DNA of 64,000 nucleotides from JALCOL01 sp022649665 (GCA_030372335.1 JAUDCW010000010.1), one strand, 5' to 3'; numbered from the stretch's first letter, positions 24,476-32,626 are shown. A program made the numbers and translations. The notes: a model not told the origin generated them from the letters alone.

Positions 24476-24555
24476 TTCCTGCTCCTTTCAAAGAATCGCA
24501 TTTCGTTGCCGATTGAGGGGCAAGTCACTCAAACAATAACGAACATACTTTAACT

Positions 24556-24584
24556 ATCATACCGTGAACTTTTATGGAAAACAA
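24556..24584 (-). promoter_or_regulatory. Candidate promoter of the endonuclease gene
   Basis: On the minus strand TTGTTT (24584-24579) and TATGAT (24561-24556) are separated by 17 bases, about 80 bases before the start codon. Confidence 0.45.
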
Positions 24585-24609
24585 TCAAAAAAATGAAAAC
24601 GTTTCGATT

Positions 24610-24645
24610 CAGCAAAAAAGCCCTGATCCGTTTGTGGATCGGGCT
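24610..24645 (-). terminator. Minus-strand terminator
   Basis: An AGCCCGATCC / GGATCAGGGCT hairpin followed on the minus strand by TTTTTTG. It lies downstream of the small membrane protein gene at 24794-25042. Between 24646 and 24793 I see no gene. Confidence 0.75.
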
Positions 24646-24793
24646 GACAAGGGTCCGGGAAAAACTTTTCCGGAGTCGCTGCTCACAGGTAAAGGATGGT
24701 CCAAAAAAATCAAAAGAACTTAAAATGAGGAGCGGTTGTTCTTGGATTCTGCATGCTTTTCGCAGCGGCACTTTTGCCGCAAGCTATTATGGA

Positions 24794-25042
24794 TCAAAAT
24801 TGTGAAAAAAACAGATCATTGATCCCTAAGTGATTGAGAATATAAAGAAAAAGAACGATTCCATTTATGATGAATGAGAGCAGGATCACGAGATAGCGGC
24901 CTGTCGCATAAGCATATCCTTCCGGGCGATACGCAGTGTGCCGCTTTCCGCGGTAGCTGACGGACATGAGAAAAAGAACAATCACAACGAATATTTGAAT
25001 AACTATACCCGCGATATTCCAAGCGGCACTGAGATAGTTCAA
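24794..25042 (-). CDS. Small membrane protein, unknown function, start uncertain
   Basis: About 82 residues from a TTG at 25042, with two strong hydrophobic helices (about 10-28 and 48-68) separated by a basic loop. The TTG has no ribosome site. The frame stays open upstream to 25099, where an ATT codon follows AAGGAAGTG by about 9 bases. Starting there would add a third hydrophobic helix of about 19 residues. The true start is therefore possibly non-canonical. A minus-strand terminator follows at 24610. No family is recognised. Confidence 0.6.
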   Translation of the reverse strand: MNYLSAAWNIAGIVIQIFVVIVLFLMSVSYRGKRHTAYRPEGYAYATGRYLVILLSFIINGIVLFLYILNHLGINDLFFSQF

Positions 25043-25129
25043 CTGTAAATAATAACATCCGAATGCGAAAATATCGAGAAGGATTGCGACCAGGGGAATT
25101 TACTTCACTTCCTTTTTTCATAAGAATAG

Positions 25130-25175
25130 CACGAAAAAAAGAAACATCCCGCTCTTTTTTCAAAAGAGCAGGATG
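25130..25175 (-). terminator. Minus-strand terminator after the 73-residue protein gene
   Basis: CATCC-GCTCTTTT pairs with AAAAGAGC-GGATG (25145-25158 with 25162-25175, one mismatch), with a 3-base loop. On the minus strand it is followed by TTTCTTTTTTT. Confidence 0.85.
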
Positions 25176-25180
25176 GGATT

Positions 25181-25402
25181 TTAAACAAATTCTAAAAAAT
25201 TTCGCGGGATATATTGGCCGCTTTTGGTATCTTGATACCAATCGGCATAAAGGCCGCTGAATTCGCTGCGGTCGCCGACTTTTGACGGCCCGGTCCAGGT
25301 GACTTCCAAAATGTCATCAGGCTTGATTTGGCTGTCGATATTTTTTCCTTTGAGCATTTCAGCAGTAGCGGTCACTTTTGCTTTATAGATATTCTGTGTC
25401 AT
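25181..25402 (-). CDS. Small conserved-looking hypothetical protein
   Basis: 73 residues, soluble and mixed charge, with a beta-strand-like layout (YKAKVTATAEM, DDILEVTWTGP, GQYIPRNFLEFV). GGGAGAAAATAA precedes the ATG and a terminator directly follows the stop, so it is a real monocistronic gene. I recognise no family. It lies in a row of minus-strand small genes. Confidence 0.65.
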   Translation of the reverse strand: MTQNIYKAKVTATAEMLKGKNIDSQIKPDDILEVTWTGPSKVGDRSEFSGLYADWYQDTKSGQYIPRNFLEFV

Positions 25403-25430
25403 TTTATTTTCTCCCTTGCGATGATCCCAA

Positions 25431-25482
25431 AAAATAAAAAGCCCTTCCCGCGGGGTCTGAAGCCATCAAAATGAGGGAAGGG
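25431..25482 (-). terminator. Minus-strand terminator after the 52-residue charged protein gene
   Basis: CCCTTCCC and GGGAAGGG arms (25475-25482 and 25442-25449) enclose a 25-base loop, followed on the minus strand by CTTTTTATTTTTT. Confidence 0.7.
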
Positions 25483-25490
25483 AGAAGTGA

Positions 25491-25649
25491 TTATTTCTTT
25501 TCTTTTTTTTCTTTGGCTTTTTTCTCCATTTTTCCTTCTAAATCTTCCAGTTGTTCGGCTTCTTGGTCTTCCTTTTTTTCTAGTTTTTCGGATTCTTTGA
25601 ATTCTTCTTGTTCCTCTTTCAGATCTTTTGGAGTAATTTTTTCATCCAT
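25491..25649 (-). CDS. Very small, highly charged Lys/Glu-rich protein
   Basis: 52 residues, almost entirely Lys, Glu, Asp and Gln, predicted as one long charged helix (starts MDEKITPKDLKEEQEEF, ends KEKKEKK). AAAGGGGTGAAAG precedes the ATG and a terminator follows. No family is recognised. The ribosome site and terminator argue that it is translated. Confidence 0.6.
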   Translation of the reverse strand: MDEKITPKDLKEEQEEFKESEKLEKKEDQEAEQLEDLEGKMEKKAKEKKEKK

Positions 25650-25725
25650 CGACTTTCACCCCTTTGCTACTCTCAATATAGCAAGAAAGCCGAAGAAAGA
25701 AAAATATTTGCACTGCGGCCGGGCT

Positions 25726-25875
25726 TCACTTCTCTTCAGCCGTGTCTTCGCGATAAGATTGTGTTTGAACATAGTCGTAAGCTTCCTGATAAAGACGATA
25801 TTTCTCTTCGATACTCAGCTGCGAATCCGATGAGGTCACGACGGCGATCGCAAATTGTTCCGGATCGATCTCCAT
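25726..25875 (-). CDS. Very small soluble hypothetical protein
   Basis: 49 residues (begins MEIDPEQFAIAVVTSSDSQ, then IEEKYRLYQEAYDYVQTQSY), mostly helical and acidic. AAAGGAGCATGAATT places an ideal ribosome site before the ATG. No family is recognised. It sits between two other short minus-strand genes. Confidence 0.62.
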   Translation of the reverse strand: MEIDPEQFAIAVVTSSDSQLSIEEKYRLYQEAYDYVQTQSYREDTAEEK

Positions 25876-25929
25876 AATTCATGCTCCTTTCTATACATTT
25901 CTTTATCGGCAAGACGGCTCACTTCAAAG

Positions 25930-25962
25930 GAAGAGGCTGCGACGAAATTGTCACAGCCTCCG
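25930..25962 (-). terminator. Minus-strand terminator-like hairpin related to the 22420 unit
   Basis: GAGGCTG-GAC and GTC-CAGCCTC arms (25933-25942 with 25951-25960, one mismatch) match the arms of the terminator at 22422-22460. It lies between the 118-residue and 49-residue genes. Confidence 0.6.
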
Positions 25963-26005
25963 TTGCCCCTGCCAAGGTAATTCGATTATATCACGAATGT
26001 GATTT

Positions 26006-26362
26006 TCATTGGAACTTTTCTTTCAATTGCTTCAGCGCCTCGCGTTCGACGCGTTTGCCATCATAAATGATCTGTTCAGGTTCATTGACCAGATATTGCC
26101 AGTCATCCGAGGTATGGCCGTCAAGCCAAGAACGGTCAGTCAGACCGAGCTCCGCCATGATCGGACCGAAATCATCGAGTTTTTCGATCGTTGTATACCA
26201 ATTTTTCATATTTTCGAAATCGGGGGTACTCTCGATTTCGTTTTGGACCGTTTCAGTGATCAACTTTTGATATTCTTCTTCCGTTGCCGGGCGGCAGTCT
26301 GCCAAAAAGTCGTTCAGATATTCTTGCAGCATTTCTTCATTCTTTTCATTTTTATCAGCCAT
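26006..26362 (-). CDS. Acidic hypothetical protein
   Basis: 118 residues, strongly acidic and helical, with no membrane segment. AAGGAGAAAC lies before the ATG. It contains tryptophan-rich patches (NWYTT, RSWLDGH, DDWQYLV) and a basic C-terminal helix. No domain is recognised. It is the first of a row of four short minus-strand genes with separate ribosome sites and terminators between most of them. Confidence 0.65.
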   Translation of the reverse strand: MADKNEKNEEMLQEYLNDFLADCRPATEEEYQKLITETVQNEIESTPDFENMKNWYTTIEKLDDFGPIMAELGLTDRSWLDGHTSDDWQYLVNEPEQIIYDGKRVEREALKQLKEKFQ

Positions 26363-26446
26363 GGGATCTGTTTCTCCTTCATATTCGATTTCGACGCTTC
26401 TATCCTATCATGATTTAAAAGGATCAACAAATGATCAAAACTTAAA

Positions 26447-26530
26447 GTGGACGGCAGGAGTTGAACCTGCATCTCTATTTGGAAACGAACTCTATTCAAC
26501 GTCTCTGGTGAGAAGTCCCAGTTCGTCCAC
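26447..26530 (-). ncRNA. tRNA-like element with intact acceptor stem and T arm
   Basis: On the minus strand an 84-base stretch starts GTGGACG and ends CGTCCAC, a perfect 7-pair acceptor stem. The T arm is canonical (GCAGG-TTCAACT-CCTGC), and a 4-pair D stem CTGG/CCAG follows a 2-base spacer. The D loop lacks the usual GG. The anticodon region cannot form a good 5-pair stem with a 7-base loop, and extra bases resemble a long variable arm. No CCA is encoded. It may be a tRNA pseudogene, an unusual tRNA or a tRNA mimic. I cannot assign an amino acid. Confidence 0.6.
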
Positions 26531-26662
26531 ATATCAAGGATAGCAGTTTTTTTCGCTAAAAAAAGAATAAGGGATCGAACTTAACGGTTGCTTAAGAGGT
26601 GAAACAGTTTTCTTTCCATAAGTCAGCGGCGCGATTATAATTACGAGCGGGAGGTGCTTTAT

Positions 26663-27274
26663 GTGAAGCGGCCAGCTTTCAAAGACATCAAAAGTTTTGC
26701 AGAATTTCAAAAGTATTATTGGTATCGGGCGGAATTAAAAGCGATCTGCCAAAAGCTGCAGCTCAGCCATACCGGAAATAAGACGGAACTGCTGCAAATG
26801 ATCGAACAATATTATGCAGGTCACCTGATCCCGCCGCAAAAGCAAATCAGGGTGAAACAGCCGCTAACGCAAAAAAAGCTGACACTCACTTCTCCCTTGC
26901 TGGCCTGTGGATTTTCCATGAATGAGCGCTTTCGACGCTTTTTTGCCGAACAGACTGGGCAGCAGCGATTCCGCTATACGGCGGACATGGCTGCGGCTTG
27001 GAAAAAAGTCAAACGCTCGCATGATCATGAATTTACTTTAGGAGATTTGCTCCAAGTGTACCGCGGGAAAAGCGATTATGCGCATTATGATGCTGCCGCT
27101 TGCCAGTGGAATGCTTTCGTGAGAGATTTTTGCCGTGACACGCACAATGCAGCCTGCAAAAACAAAATCAAAGCAGCGAGCATCCTTTGGCAGATCGTCA
27201 AAGAAAGCGATCAGCCGAAAATCTACTCGCCGCAGCTTGCTGAGAAGAATTGGGAAAAAATCAAAAATTTCTAG
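26663..27274 (+). CDS. SAP-domain-containing protein (DUF6434-like)
   Basis: 203 residues from GTG at 26663, which has GGGAGG 8 bases upstream. An N-terminal SAP-like helix-extended-loop-helix (about residues 25-55, LKAICQKLQLSHTGNKTELLQMI) is a putative nucleic-acid-binding element. The C-terminal half contains the pattern TLGDLLQVYRG and FVRDFCRDTHNA seen in a common uncharacterised family of Gram-positive bacteria. Role unknown. The neighbouring gene is convergent. Confidence 0.72.
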   Translation: MKRPAFKDIKSFAEFQKYYWYRAELKAICQKLQLSHTGNKTELLQMIEQYYAGHLIPPQKQIRVKQPLTQKKLTLTSPLLACGFSMNERFRRFFAEQTGQQRFRYTADMAAAWKKVKRSHDHEFTLGDLLQVYRGKSDYAHYDAAACQWNAFVRDFCRDTHNAACKNKIKAASILWQIVKESDQPKIYSPQLAEKNWEKIKNF

Positions 27275-27283
27275 TGAGATCGC

Positions 27284-27640
27284 TCAGGCGCCAGCATAAG
27301 GGTTGTTGCTATTTGTGAGCGAAGTGATGATCGCTGCAAAGAAAAGAAAATAAAAAATGACCAGGGCGATGAAGAGAATAAAGGAAAACAAGCCGGCGCG
27401 ATTCCAAGTTTTTTGGACTTTTAAAAAGCTTTCAACATCTTTGTAATCGCCTTTTTGCCATGCCCATTCGTTGCCTTTGAAGCCGCAGACGAAGACCCAA
27501 ACAAGATTGAATACGGGGATCAGGCATAGAAGCGGGAGATAGGTCTTGTTGCCGATGCCCCAAGTGATATTGTACATAAATGCACCCCAGTTCCAACCTT
27601 TGATCTCCTGCGGTGTTTCATGAAATGATTGCTCTTCCAT
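27284..27640 (-). CDS. Small membrane protein with WNWGAF motif
   Basis: 118 residues. After a polar start, WNWGAFMYNITWGIGNKTYLP leads into two or three hydrophobic helices (about 33-52 and 82-106). This layout is frequent in Bacillota membrane proteins of unknown function. TAGGAGGAAA precedes the ATG. It is transcribed toward the SAP-domain gene with only 9 bases between the stop codons. Confidence 0.7.
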   Translation of the reverse strand: MEEQSFHETPQEIKGWNWGAFMYNITWGIGNKTYLPLLCLIPVFNLVWVFVCGFKGNEWAWQKGDYKDVESFLKVQKTWNRAGLFSFILFIALVIFYFLFFAAIITSLTNSNNPYAGA

Positions 27641-27739
27641 AATGATTTCCTCCTAAGAATAATGATTGCCGATCATGGCATGGTTTGATTATACCCGTTT
27701 TTTTGTAAATCACTATCAAGAACCCTTGAAAAAAGACAA

Positions 27740-27775
27740 AAAAGCATCCGCTTCAAAGATGAGCAGATGCTTTCA
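27740..27775 (-). terminator. Minus-strand terminator after the 49-residue protein gene
   Basis: AGCATC-GCT pairs with AGC-GATGCT around a 9-base loop, followed by TTTTTT on the minus strand. Confidence 0.8.
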
Positions 27776-27811
27776 GACTAAATAGAAAATGGACATGAGA
27801 GAGTTTCACTC

Positions 27812-27961
27812 CTATGCAGTTTTTTTCAATTCAGAAACAGCTTGTTCGATCGTGTCACCAGTAGCATAGCGATTTTCATTTTTCTTATCATAAACGAAGA
27901 AAACGTTCAAATCAGTATTCAAAGTGACGCGATATTCCAATTCATGGTTATAGAATGTCAT
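27812..27961 (-). CDS. Very small soluble hypothetical protein
   Basis: 49 residues (begins MTFYNHELEYRVTLNTD, ends AVSELKKTA), looking like a small beta-beta-alpha domain. AAAGGAGAATGATT precedes the ATG and an intrinsic terminator follows about 35 bases after the stop, so it is a convincing independent gene. No family is recognised. The stretch 27962-28241 holds no further gene that I can support. Confidence 0.65.
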   Translation of the reverse strand: MTFYNHELEYRVTLNTDLNVFFVYDKKNENRYATGDTIEQAVSELKKTA

Positions 27962-28241
27962 AATCATTCTCCTTTCTTTGTTGCTTTGTGAAAGGCAACG
28001 AAACGTTGATAACGAAATTCCATTGCTTAATATATCATGGCCAAAAGCAGAAAGCGAATCATCTGCTCGAATTATTTATGAAAATTCATGATATTTACAG
28101 AAAATTAATCTTTTCATTACTGAGCGGATCCAGAGAGCCATGATTTTTTAAAGTTATAATAAATGGTACAGCAGGAATTGCGCAGCGCGCCAAAGCCTTG
28201 TAAGATAGAAGAATGAAATTTTTGGAATGTTAGGTGGACAT

Positions 28242-28877
28242 ATGGGAAGACTGATCAGATTTATATTCCGGCTGGCTGGTGCGCTCCTCTTGCTTTCGGC
28301 AGTCGTTTTGACACTCGCATTTTGTTTCCGGACGTATCAAACGGTCAAGCGTGTTGAAAAATATCGGCCGCAAGTTGCGGAAATTTGTCAAAAATACGGG
28401 ATCCCGCAAGAAAAGGAAACGATCTTAGGGATCATCATGACCGAATCCAAAGGGAAAACGGATGATTTGATGCAGAGCAGCGAAAGCATTTACGGCGAGC
28501 AAGCGGCGATCGACTCAACAAACGAGAGTTTGGAAGTCGGGATCAGCCATTTTGCAGAAATGCTTGCGCAGGCGAACAAACTTGGACTTTCAGAAAGCGT
28601 CGCAGTCCAAGCGTATAACTTTGGGGCGGATTATATTCCGTATGTGGCGGCAAATGGCGGAAAGCAGACGAAAGGGGTCGCCAAAAAGTATTCAAGGGAA
28701 GTGCTCGCACCAAAACTAGGCAATGCGACACAAGCAACCTATCCATACTATCATTTGTTTTCGTTGCTTGATGAACGTTCGCTTTATTTGAACGGCGGGA
28801 ATTATTTTTATGCTTCGATCGTTCAAATGAATAAGAAATTGATCCGCTTCTACGAATCATTGCCGTGGGTCGCGTAA
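28242..28877 (+). CDS. Lysozyme-like (lytic transglycosylase-type) cell-wall protein
   Basis: 211 residues. One N-terminal membrane helix (about 5-28) anchors the protein outside. The domain from about 45 to 200 carries ILGIIMTESKGK with the catalytic-type glutamate, then DLMQSSES and VAVQAYNFG, typical of the CwlT/Pneumococcal-vaccine-antigen-A-like lysozyme fold that cuts peptidoglycan glycan strands. The ATG at 28242 follows AGGTGG; an upstream in-frame ATG at 28227 lacks a site. Cell-wall remodelling is the likely role. Confidence 0.82.
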   Translation: MGRLIRFIFRLAGALLLLSAVVLTLAFCFRTYQTVKRVEKYRPQVAEICQKYGIPQEKETILGIIMTESKGKTDDLMQSSESIYGEQAAIDSTNESLEVGISHFAEMLAQANKLGLSESVAVQAYNFGADYIPYVAANGGKQTKGVAKKYSREVLAPKLGNATQATYPYYHLFSLLDERSLYLNGGNYFYASIVQMNKKLIRFYESLPWVA

Positions 28878-28894
28878 AGAAAAGTGCAAAAGAC

Positions 28895-28922
28895 TGGTTT
28901 TCTTAAAGATATATGCTATAAT
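28895..28922 (+). promoter_or_regulatory. Promoter with extended -10 upstream of dnaG-rpoD
   Basis: TGCTATAAT (28914-28922) is an extended -10 box; TGGTTT at 28895-28900 is a weak -35 at 16 bases. It lies about 90 bases before dnaG, and a hairpin separates the two. Confidence 0.6.
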
Positions 28923-28953
28923 GATATTTGTAAAAGTTTGTTTTTAACAAATC

Positions 28954-28982
28954 CGCACTGATGCAAATTAGTGCGTTTTTTG
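28954..28982 (+). terminator. Terminator-like hairpin in the dnaG leader
   Basis: CGCACT pairs with AGTGCG around a 10-base loop, followed by six T residues. It lies between the probable promoter and the dnaG start, so transcripts must read through it. Attenuation of the operon is possible. Confidence 0.7.
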
Positions 28983-29007
28983 TGCTTATGGGCGGAGGGA
29001 GAAGCGT

Positions 29008-30810
29008 ATGCAGAGAATTCCTCAAAGCGTGATCGAGGAAGTACGACAAAAGGCAGACATCGTCGACGTCATTGGTCAATATGTACAATTGAAAAAAGCC
29101 GGGAAAAATTATTCCGGTTTATGTCCGTTTCACCAGGAAAAGACTCCGTCATTTACGGTCACCAAGGATAAACAGATTTTCAAATGTTTCGGCTGCGGAA
29201 AAGGCGGCAATGTATTTACTTTTTTGCAGGAACTCGAAGGGATCACTTTCCCGGAAGCCGTCGTCAAGGTTGCTGAGTTCGCGCATGTGCCGCTGGAAGG
29301 GATCGATCTGACCCCCGCTGCGCCAGTCGATACGGCAGAAGCTCATTTGATCGAGCTTCATGAAGAGGCCGCTAAGCTGTACCAGCATATTCTGCTGAAT
29401 ACGGAAGCAGGAGCGGAAGCGTTAGAATATTTAATGAAACGCGGCTTAGATAGCGAAACGATCAAGCATTTTCAGCTGGGATATGCCCCGGCGTCGCGAA
29501 CTTTTTTGACCCGCCACTGGCAAAAAAATCAAAAAGACGATGAACTGATGCGCAAGAGCGGATTATTCAATGAAAATCAAACGGGTGAATTATCTGATCG
29601 TTTCAGCGACCGGATCATGTTTCCACTGACGAATCCGCAAGGGAAAATCGTCGGCTTTTCAGGCCGGAGGCTCGCGGATGATCCAGAGCAGCCGAAATAT
29701 TTGAACAGTCCTGAGTCATTGATTTTTAATAAAGGACGCACGCTTTATCATTTTCATGAAGCGCGCGGTGCGATCCGCAAAGCAGGATACGCGCTTTTAC
29801 TAGAAGGATATATGGATGTGATCGCGGCTTGGCAGGCGGGTCTTGGAAATGGATTCGCTTCTATGGGAACAAGTTTGACGGATGGCCAGATCCATTTGAT
29901 CGAAGGCGTAACGAGTGAAGTGCGTTTCTGCTATGATGGTGACGCGGCCGGCTTGCATGCGATCGACCGCGGGATCGGTCTTCTGAAAACACACAGCAAC
30001 TTGAAAGCTACGGTTGTTTTAGTGCCGGACAAAATGGATCCTGATGAATATTTCCGCAAATACGGCAGCGAAGCGCTCGTTCATTTGATCGACAAGCAGC
30101 TGATGTCGCCGTATGAATTCAAGTTGGCTTATCTGCGGACGCAATTTGATCTGGATCGCCCGCAAGAAAAGCTGGCATTTTTGGATCAAGCGATCACGGC
30201 GCTGGCAGCAGTTGATTCGCTGATCGAGCAAGACATGTATATCCGCCAGCTCGCCGATGAATTTTCGGTGGATGCGCAGCATGTTTTGAGCCGGCTGAAA
30301 GATTTGCAGCAGACGGCAGTCCGGCGTCCGGAAGTTTCGCGGCCGCAAAAAATCGCAGTAGCTGCACCGCGCCGCATCTCGCAGATCGAACGAGCCGAAC
30401 AATGGCTTTTGTACTATGCGATCAAAGAAGCCCATGTCCGCGACTATTTGCGGCAGTTGTCCGAAGTTCATTTTCTCCACGAACCATACGAACGGCTCTA
30501 TTTATTGATCGATAGTTTTACCGCGCAAGGCGGTGTGATCGAACCGAGTCGTTTCGTCGATCTTTTAAACAATGATGCCGCACTGCTCCAGATCTTCACG
30601 GATCTAATGGAAATGGAATTCGCAGAAAGTACGCCGCAAGTGATCGATGAATTGTTGTTCGTGATCCAGCAAGGCGAGATCCAGACAAAGATCGAAGAAA
30701 AACAGATCCAGCAAAAAGAAGCGAAGCAGATGGGCAACGCTGATTTGGAATTTCAATTGACAATTGATATAATCAATCTCAGGAAACAATTGAGCCACGG
30801 GCTTAATTGA
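29008..30810 (+). CDS. dnaG: DNA primase DnaG
   Basis: 600 residues. It makes RNA primers for DNA replication. An N-terminal CHC2-type zinc-binding domain includes GLCPFHQEKTPSF and CFGCGKGGNVF. The Toprim catalytic core follows (about 260-345, LLEGYMDVIAAW and CYDGDAAG), and a C-terminal helicase-binding domain ends the protein. GGCGGAGGGAG precedes the ATG. It is followed at 20 bases by rpoD, the classical macromolecular synthesis operon. Confidence 0.97.
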   Translation: MQRIPQSVIEEVRQKADIVDVIGQYVQLKKAGKNYSGLCPFHQEKTPSFTVTKDKQIFKCFGCGKGGNVFTFLQELEGITFPEAVVKVAEFAHVPLEGIDLTPAAPVDTAEAHLIELHEEAAKLYQHILLNTEAGAEALEYLMKRGLDSETIKHFQLGYAPASRTFLTRHWQKNQKDDELMRKSGLFNENQTGELSDRFSDRIMFPLTNPQGKIVGFSGRRLADDPEQPKYLNSPESLIFNKGRTLYHFHEARGAIRKAGYALLLEGYMDVIAAWQAGLGNGFASMGTSLTDGQIHLIEGVTSEVRFCYDGDAAGLHAIDRGIGLLKTHSNLKATVVLVPDKMDPDEYFRKYGSEALVHLIDKQLMSPYEFKLAYLRTQFDLDRPQEKLAFLDQAITALAAVDSLIEQDMYIRQLADEFSVDAQHVLSRLKDLQQTAVRRPEVSRPQKIAVAAPRRISQIERAEQWLLYYAIKEAHVRDYLRQLSEVHFLHEPYERLYLLIDSFTAQGGVIEPSRFVDLLNNDAALLQIFTDLMEMEFAESTPQVIDELLFVIQQGEIQTKIEEKQIQQKEAKQMGNADLEFQLTIDIINLRKQLSHGLN

Positions 30811-30829
30811 GTATAGGGGGCAATCAATA

Positions 30830-31933
30830 ATGGCAGAGAAAACGAAAAAGCTATCATATGATGCAGCAGTCAAAGCCTTTATTAAAGAATTTAAACCGAA
30901 ACACCAAGTGAAATACGATGATTTGTCCAACCAATTGGCAACACCCTATTCATTGGACGCTGACGGGATGGATAAATTGATCCAAAAAGTAGAAGATGCA
31001 GGGATCGGCGTTGTTGATGAAAACGGCGACCCAAGCGCCCGCAGCCTGAAAGCTACCAAAGTGAAGAAAAAAGATCTGCAAAACCTTTCCGCCCCAACCG
31101 GTGTCAAAATCAACGATCCGGTCAGAATGTATTTGAAAGAGATCGGCCGTGTTTCTCTTCTGACAGCCCAAGAAGAAGTCGATTTGGCGCTCAAGATCGA
31201 GCAAGGCGACCAAGAAGCCAAACAACGCCTCGCTGAAGCCAATTTGCGTTTGGTCGTCAGTATTGCTAAACGTTATGTCGGGCGCGGCATGCAGTTTTTA
31301 GATTTGATCCAAGAAGGCAATATGGGTCTGATGAAAGCTGTTGAGAAATTTGATTACCGCAAAGGATTCAAATTCTCGACATATGCAACGTGGTGGATCC
31401 GCCAAGCGATCACGCGCGCGATCGCCGACCAAGCACGGACGATCCGGATTCCTGTCCATATGGTCGAAACGATCAATAAGCTTATCCGGATCCAGCGCCA
31501 GCTCCTTCAAGACTTGGGCCGCGAACCGACGCCGGAAGAGATCGCTGCTGAAATGGATCTGCCGGTTGAAAAAGTCCGCGAGATCTTGAAGATCGCTCAA
31601 GAGCCGGTTTCGCTCGAAACACCGATCGGCGAAGAGGACGATTCCCATTTGGGCGACTTTATCGAAGATCAGGAAGCAACGAGCCCGGCTGATCATGCCG
31701 CTTATGAGCTGCTGAAAGAGCAGCTGGAAGATGTTTTGGATACATTGACGGACCGTGAAGAAAACGTGTTGCGTTTACGTTTTGGTCTCGATGACGGGCG
31801 GACGCGCACATTGGAAGAAGTCGGCAAAGTGTTTGGCGTGACGCGCGAGCGGATCCGCCAGATCGAGGCGAAGGCTTTGCGCAAATTGCGCCACCCGAGC
31901 CGTTCGAAACAATTGAAAGACTTTTTGGAATAG
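30830..31933 (+). CDS. rpoD: Primary sigma factor RpoD (SigA)
   Basis: 367 residues. Region 1.1 is followed by region 1.2 (DPVRMYLKEIGRV), region 2 (YVGRGMQFLDLIQEGNMGLMKAVEKFDYRKGFKFSTYATWWIRQAI spans the core- and -10-recognition helices), region 3, and region 4 (TLEEVGKVFGVTRERIRQIE) that reads -35 boxes. ATAGGGGGCA precedes the ATG. It is the vegetative sigma factor, consistent with the TTGACA/TATAAT boxes seen in the window. A terminator follows at 31957. Confidence 0.98.
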   Translation: MAEKTKKLSYDAAVKAFIKEFKPKHQVKYDDLSNQLATPYSLDADGMDKLIQKVEDAGIGVVDENGDPSARSLKATKVKKKDLQNLSAPTGVKINDPVRMYLKEIGRVSLLTAQEEVDLALKIEQGDQEAKQRLAEANLRLVVSIAKRYVGRGMQFLDLIQEGNMGLMKAVEKFDYRKGFKFSTYATWWIRQAITRAIADQARTIRIPVHMVETINKLIRIQRQLLQDLGREPTPEEIAAEMDLPVEKVREILKIAQEPVSLETPIGEEDDSHLGDFIEDQEATSPADHAAYELLKEQLEDVLDTLTDREENVLRLRFGLDDGRTRTLEEVGKVFGVTRERIRQIEAKALRKLRHPSRSKQLKDFLE

Positions 31934-31956
31934 GATCTAATCAGTTTGATCCTTTT

Positions 31957-31994
31957 AACGAGCAGCGGTCGAAACGAAGCCGCTGCTCGTTTTT
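31957..31994 (+). terminator. Intrinsic terminator of dnaG-rpoD
   Basis: ACGAGCAGCGG pairs with CCGCTGCTCGT (11 pairs) around an 11-base loop and runs into T residues. Confidence 0.93.
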
Positions 31995-32025
31995 GTGGTA
32001 AAATCAGAAAAAAGGGGGCAGCAAG

Positions 32026-32616
32026 ATGCTGGCACGGGTGCTTACGATACTTATCGGATACATTTTCGGCTGTTTTTTGACGGGAGAGGTTGTTTCCAAA
32101 TTTTTATCTGGCAAATCAGCTGAAACGATCGGCTCCGGCAATCCGGGAGCGGCAAATGTCGGTGCGCAATTCGGAAAAAAATGGGGTGTCGTGGTTTTTC
32201 TGGGCGATGCGGTAAAAACGATCATTCCCGCTCTTTTATGCCGCTTCATTTTCTTTCCGGAGATCGGACAAATTGCCCTGCTGCTGGCAGGTGTCGGGGT
32301 AGTCATTGGGCACGACTTTCCATTTTGGAAGAAATTCCAAGGCGGCAAAGGAGTGGCGGCAACTTGTGTAGCGATCGTCTTATTTTCGCCTTTTTGGGGA
32401 CTTTTGGCTTGTGCTCTCGGGGGGATCGTTTTGCTGCTGCGGCATTCGCTTCATGAGGCGGGGATCGCGATCCCCGCTTTTTTCACAGTTTTCGCCCTGC
32501 TGCGTTTTGGAGCAGAGCCGGCTTTCTTAGGCATTTTTTTAACGTATCTGATGATCGAGCGAAGCCGCAAAGAGCCTGCAAATGCTGAAAAAACAGCATC
32601 GATCAAGAATTCATGA
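32026..32616 (+). CDS. plsY: Acyl-phosphate:glycerol-3-phosphate acyltransferase PlsY
   Basis: 196-residue membrane enzyme of phospholipid synthesis that transfers an acyl group from acyl-phosphate to glycerol-3-phosphate. It has the three PlsY motifs: GSGNPGAANV (about residue 36), GHDFPFWKKFQGGKGVA (about 94) and a later HEAGI-type loop, within five or so membrane helices. AAAGGGGGCAGC precedes the ATG. Some Bacillota carry a second plsY elsewhere; this window cannot tell. Confidence 0.9.
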   Translation: MLARVLTILIGYIFGCFLTGEVVSKFLSGKSAETIGSGNPGAANVGAQFGKKWGVVVFLGDAVKTIIPALLCRFIFFPEIGQIALLLAGVGVVIGHDFPFWKKFQGGKGVAATCVAIVLFSPFWGLLACALGGIVLLLRHSLHEAGIAIPAFFTVFALLRFGAEPAFLGIFLTYLMIERSRKEPANAEKTASIKNS

Positions 32617-32626
32617 AGATTCTGTC

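Noticed and set aside
24593..24805. A 70-codon plus-strand frame between the endonuclease and the small membrane protein
   Set aside because: It has no ribosome site, spans a minus-strand terminator and has shadow-like composition.
24816..25241. A 141-codon minus-strand frame overlapping two small genes
   Set aside because: It overlaps better supported frames with ribosome sites, runs through a terminator hairpin, and is rich in Arg/Cys/Ser as expected for a shadow.
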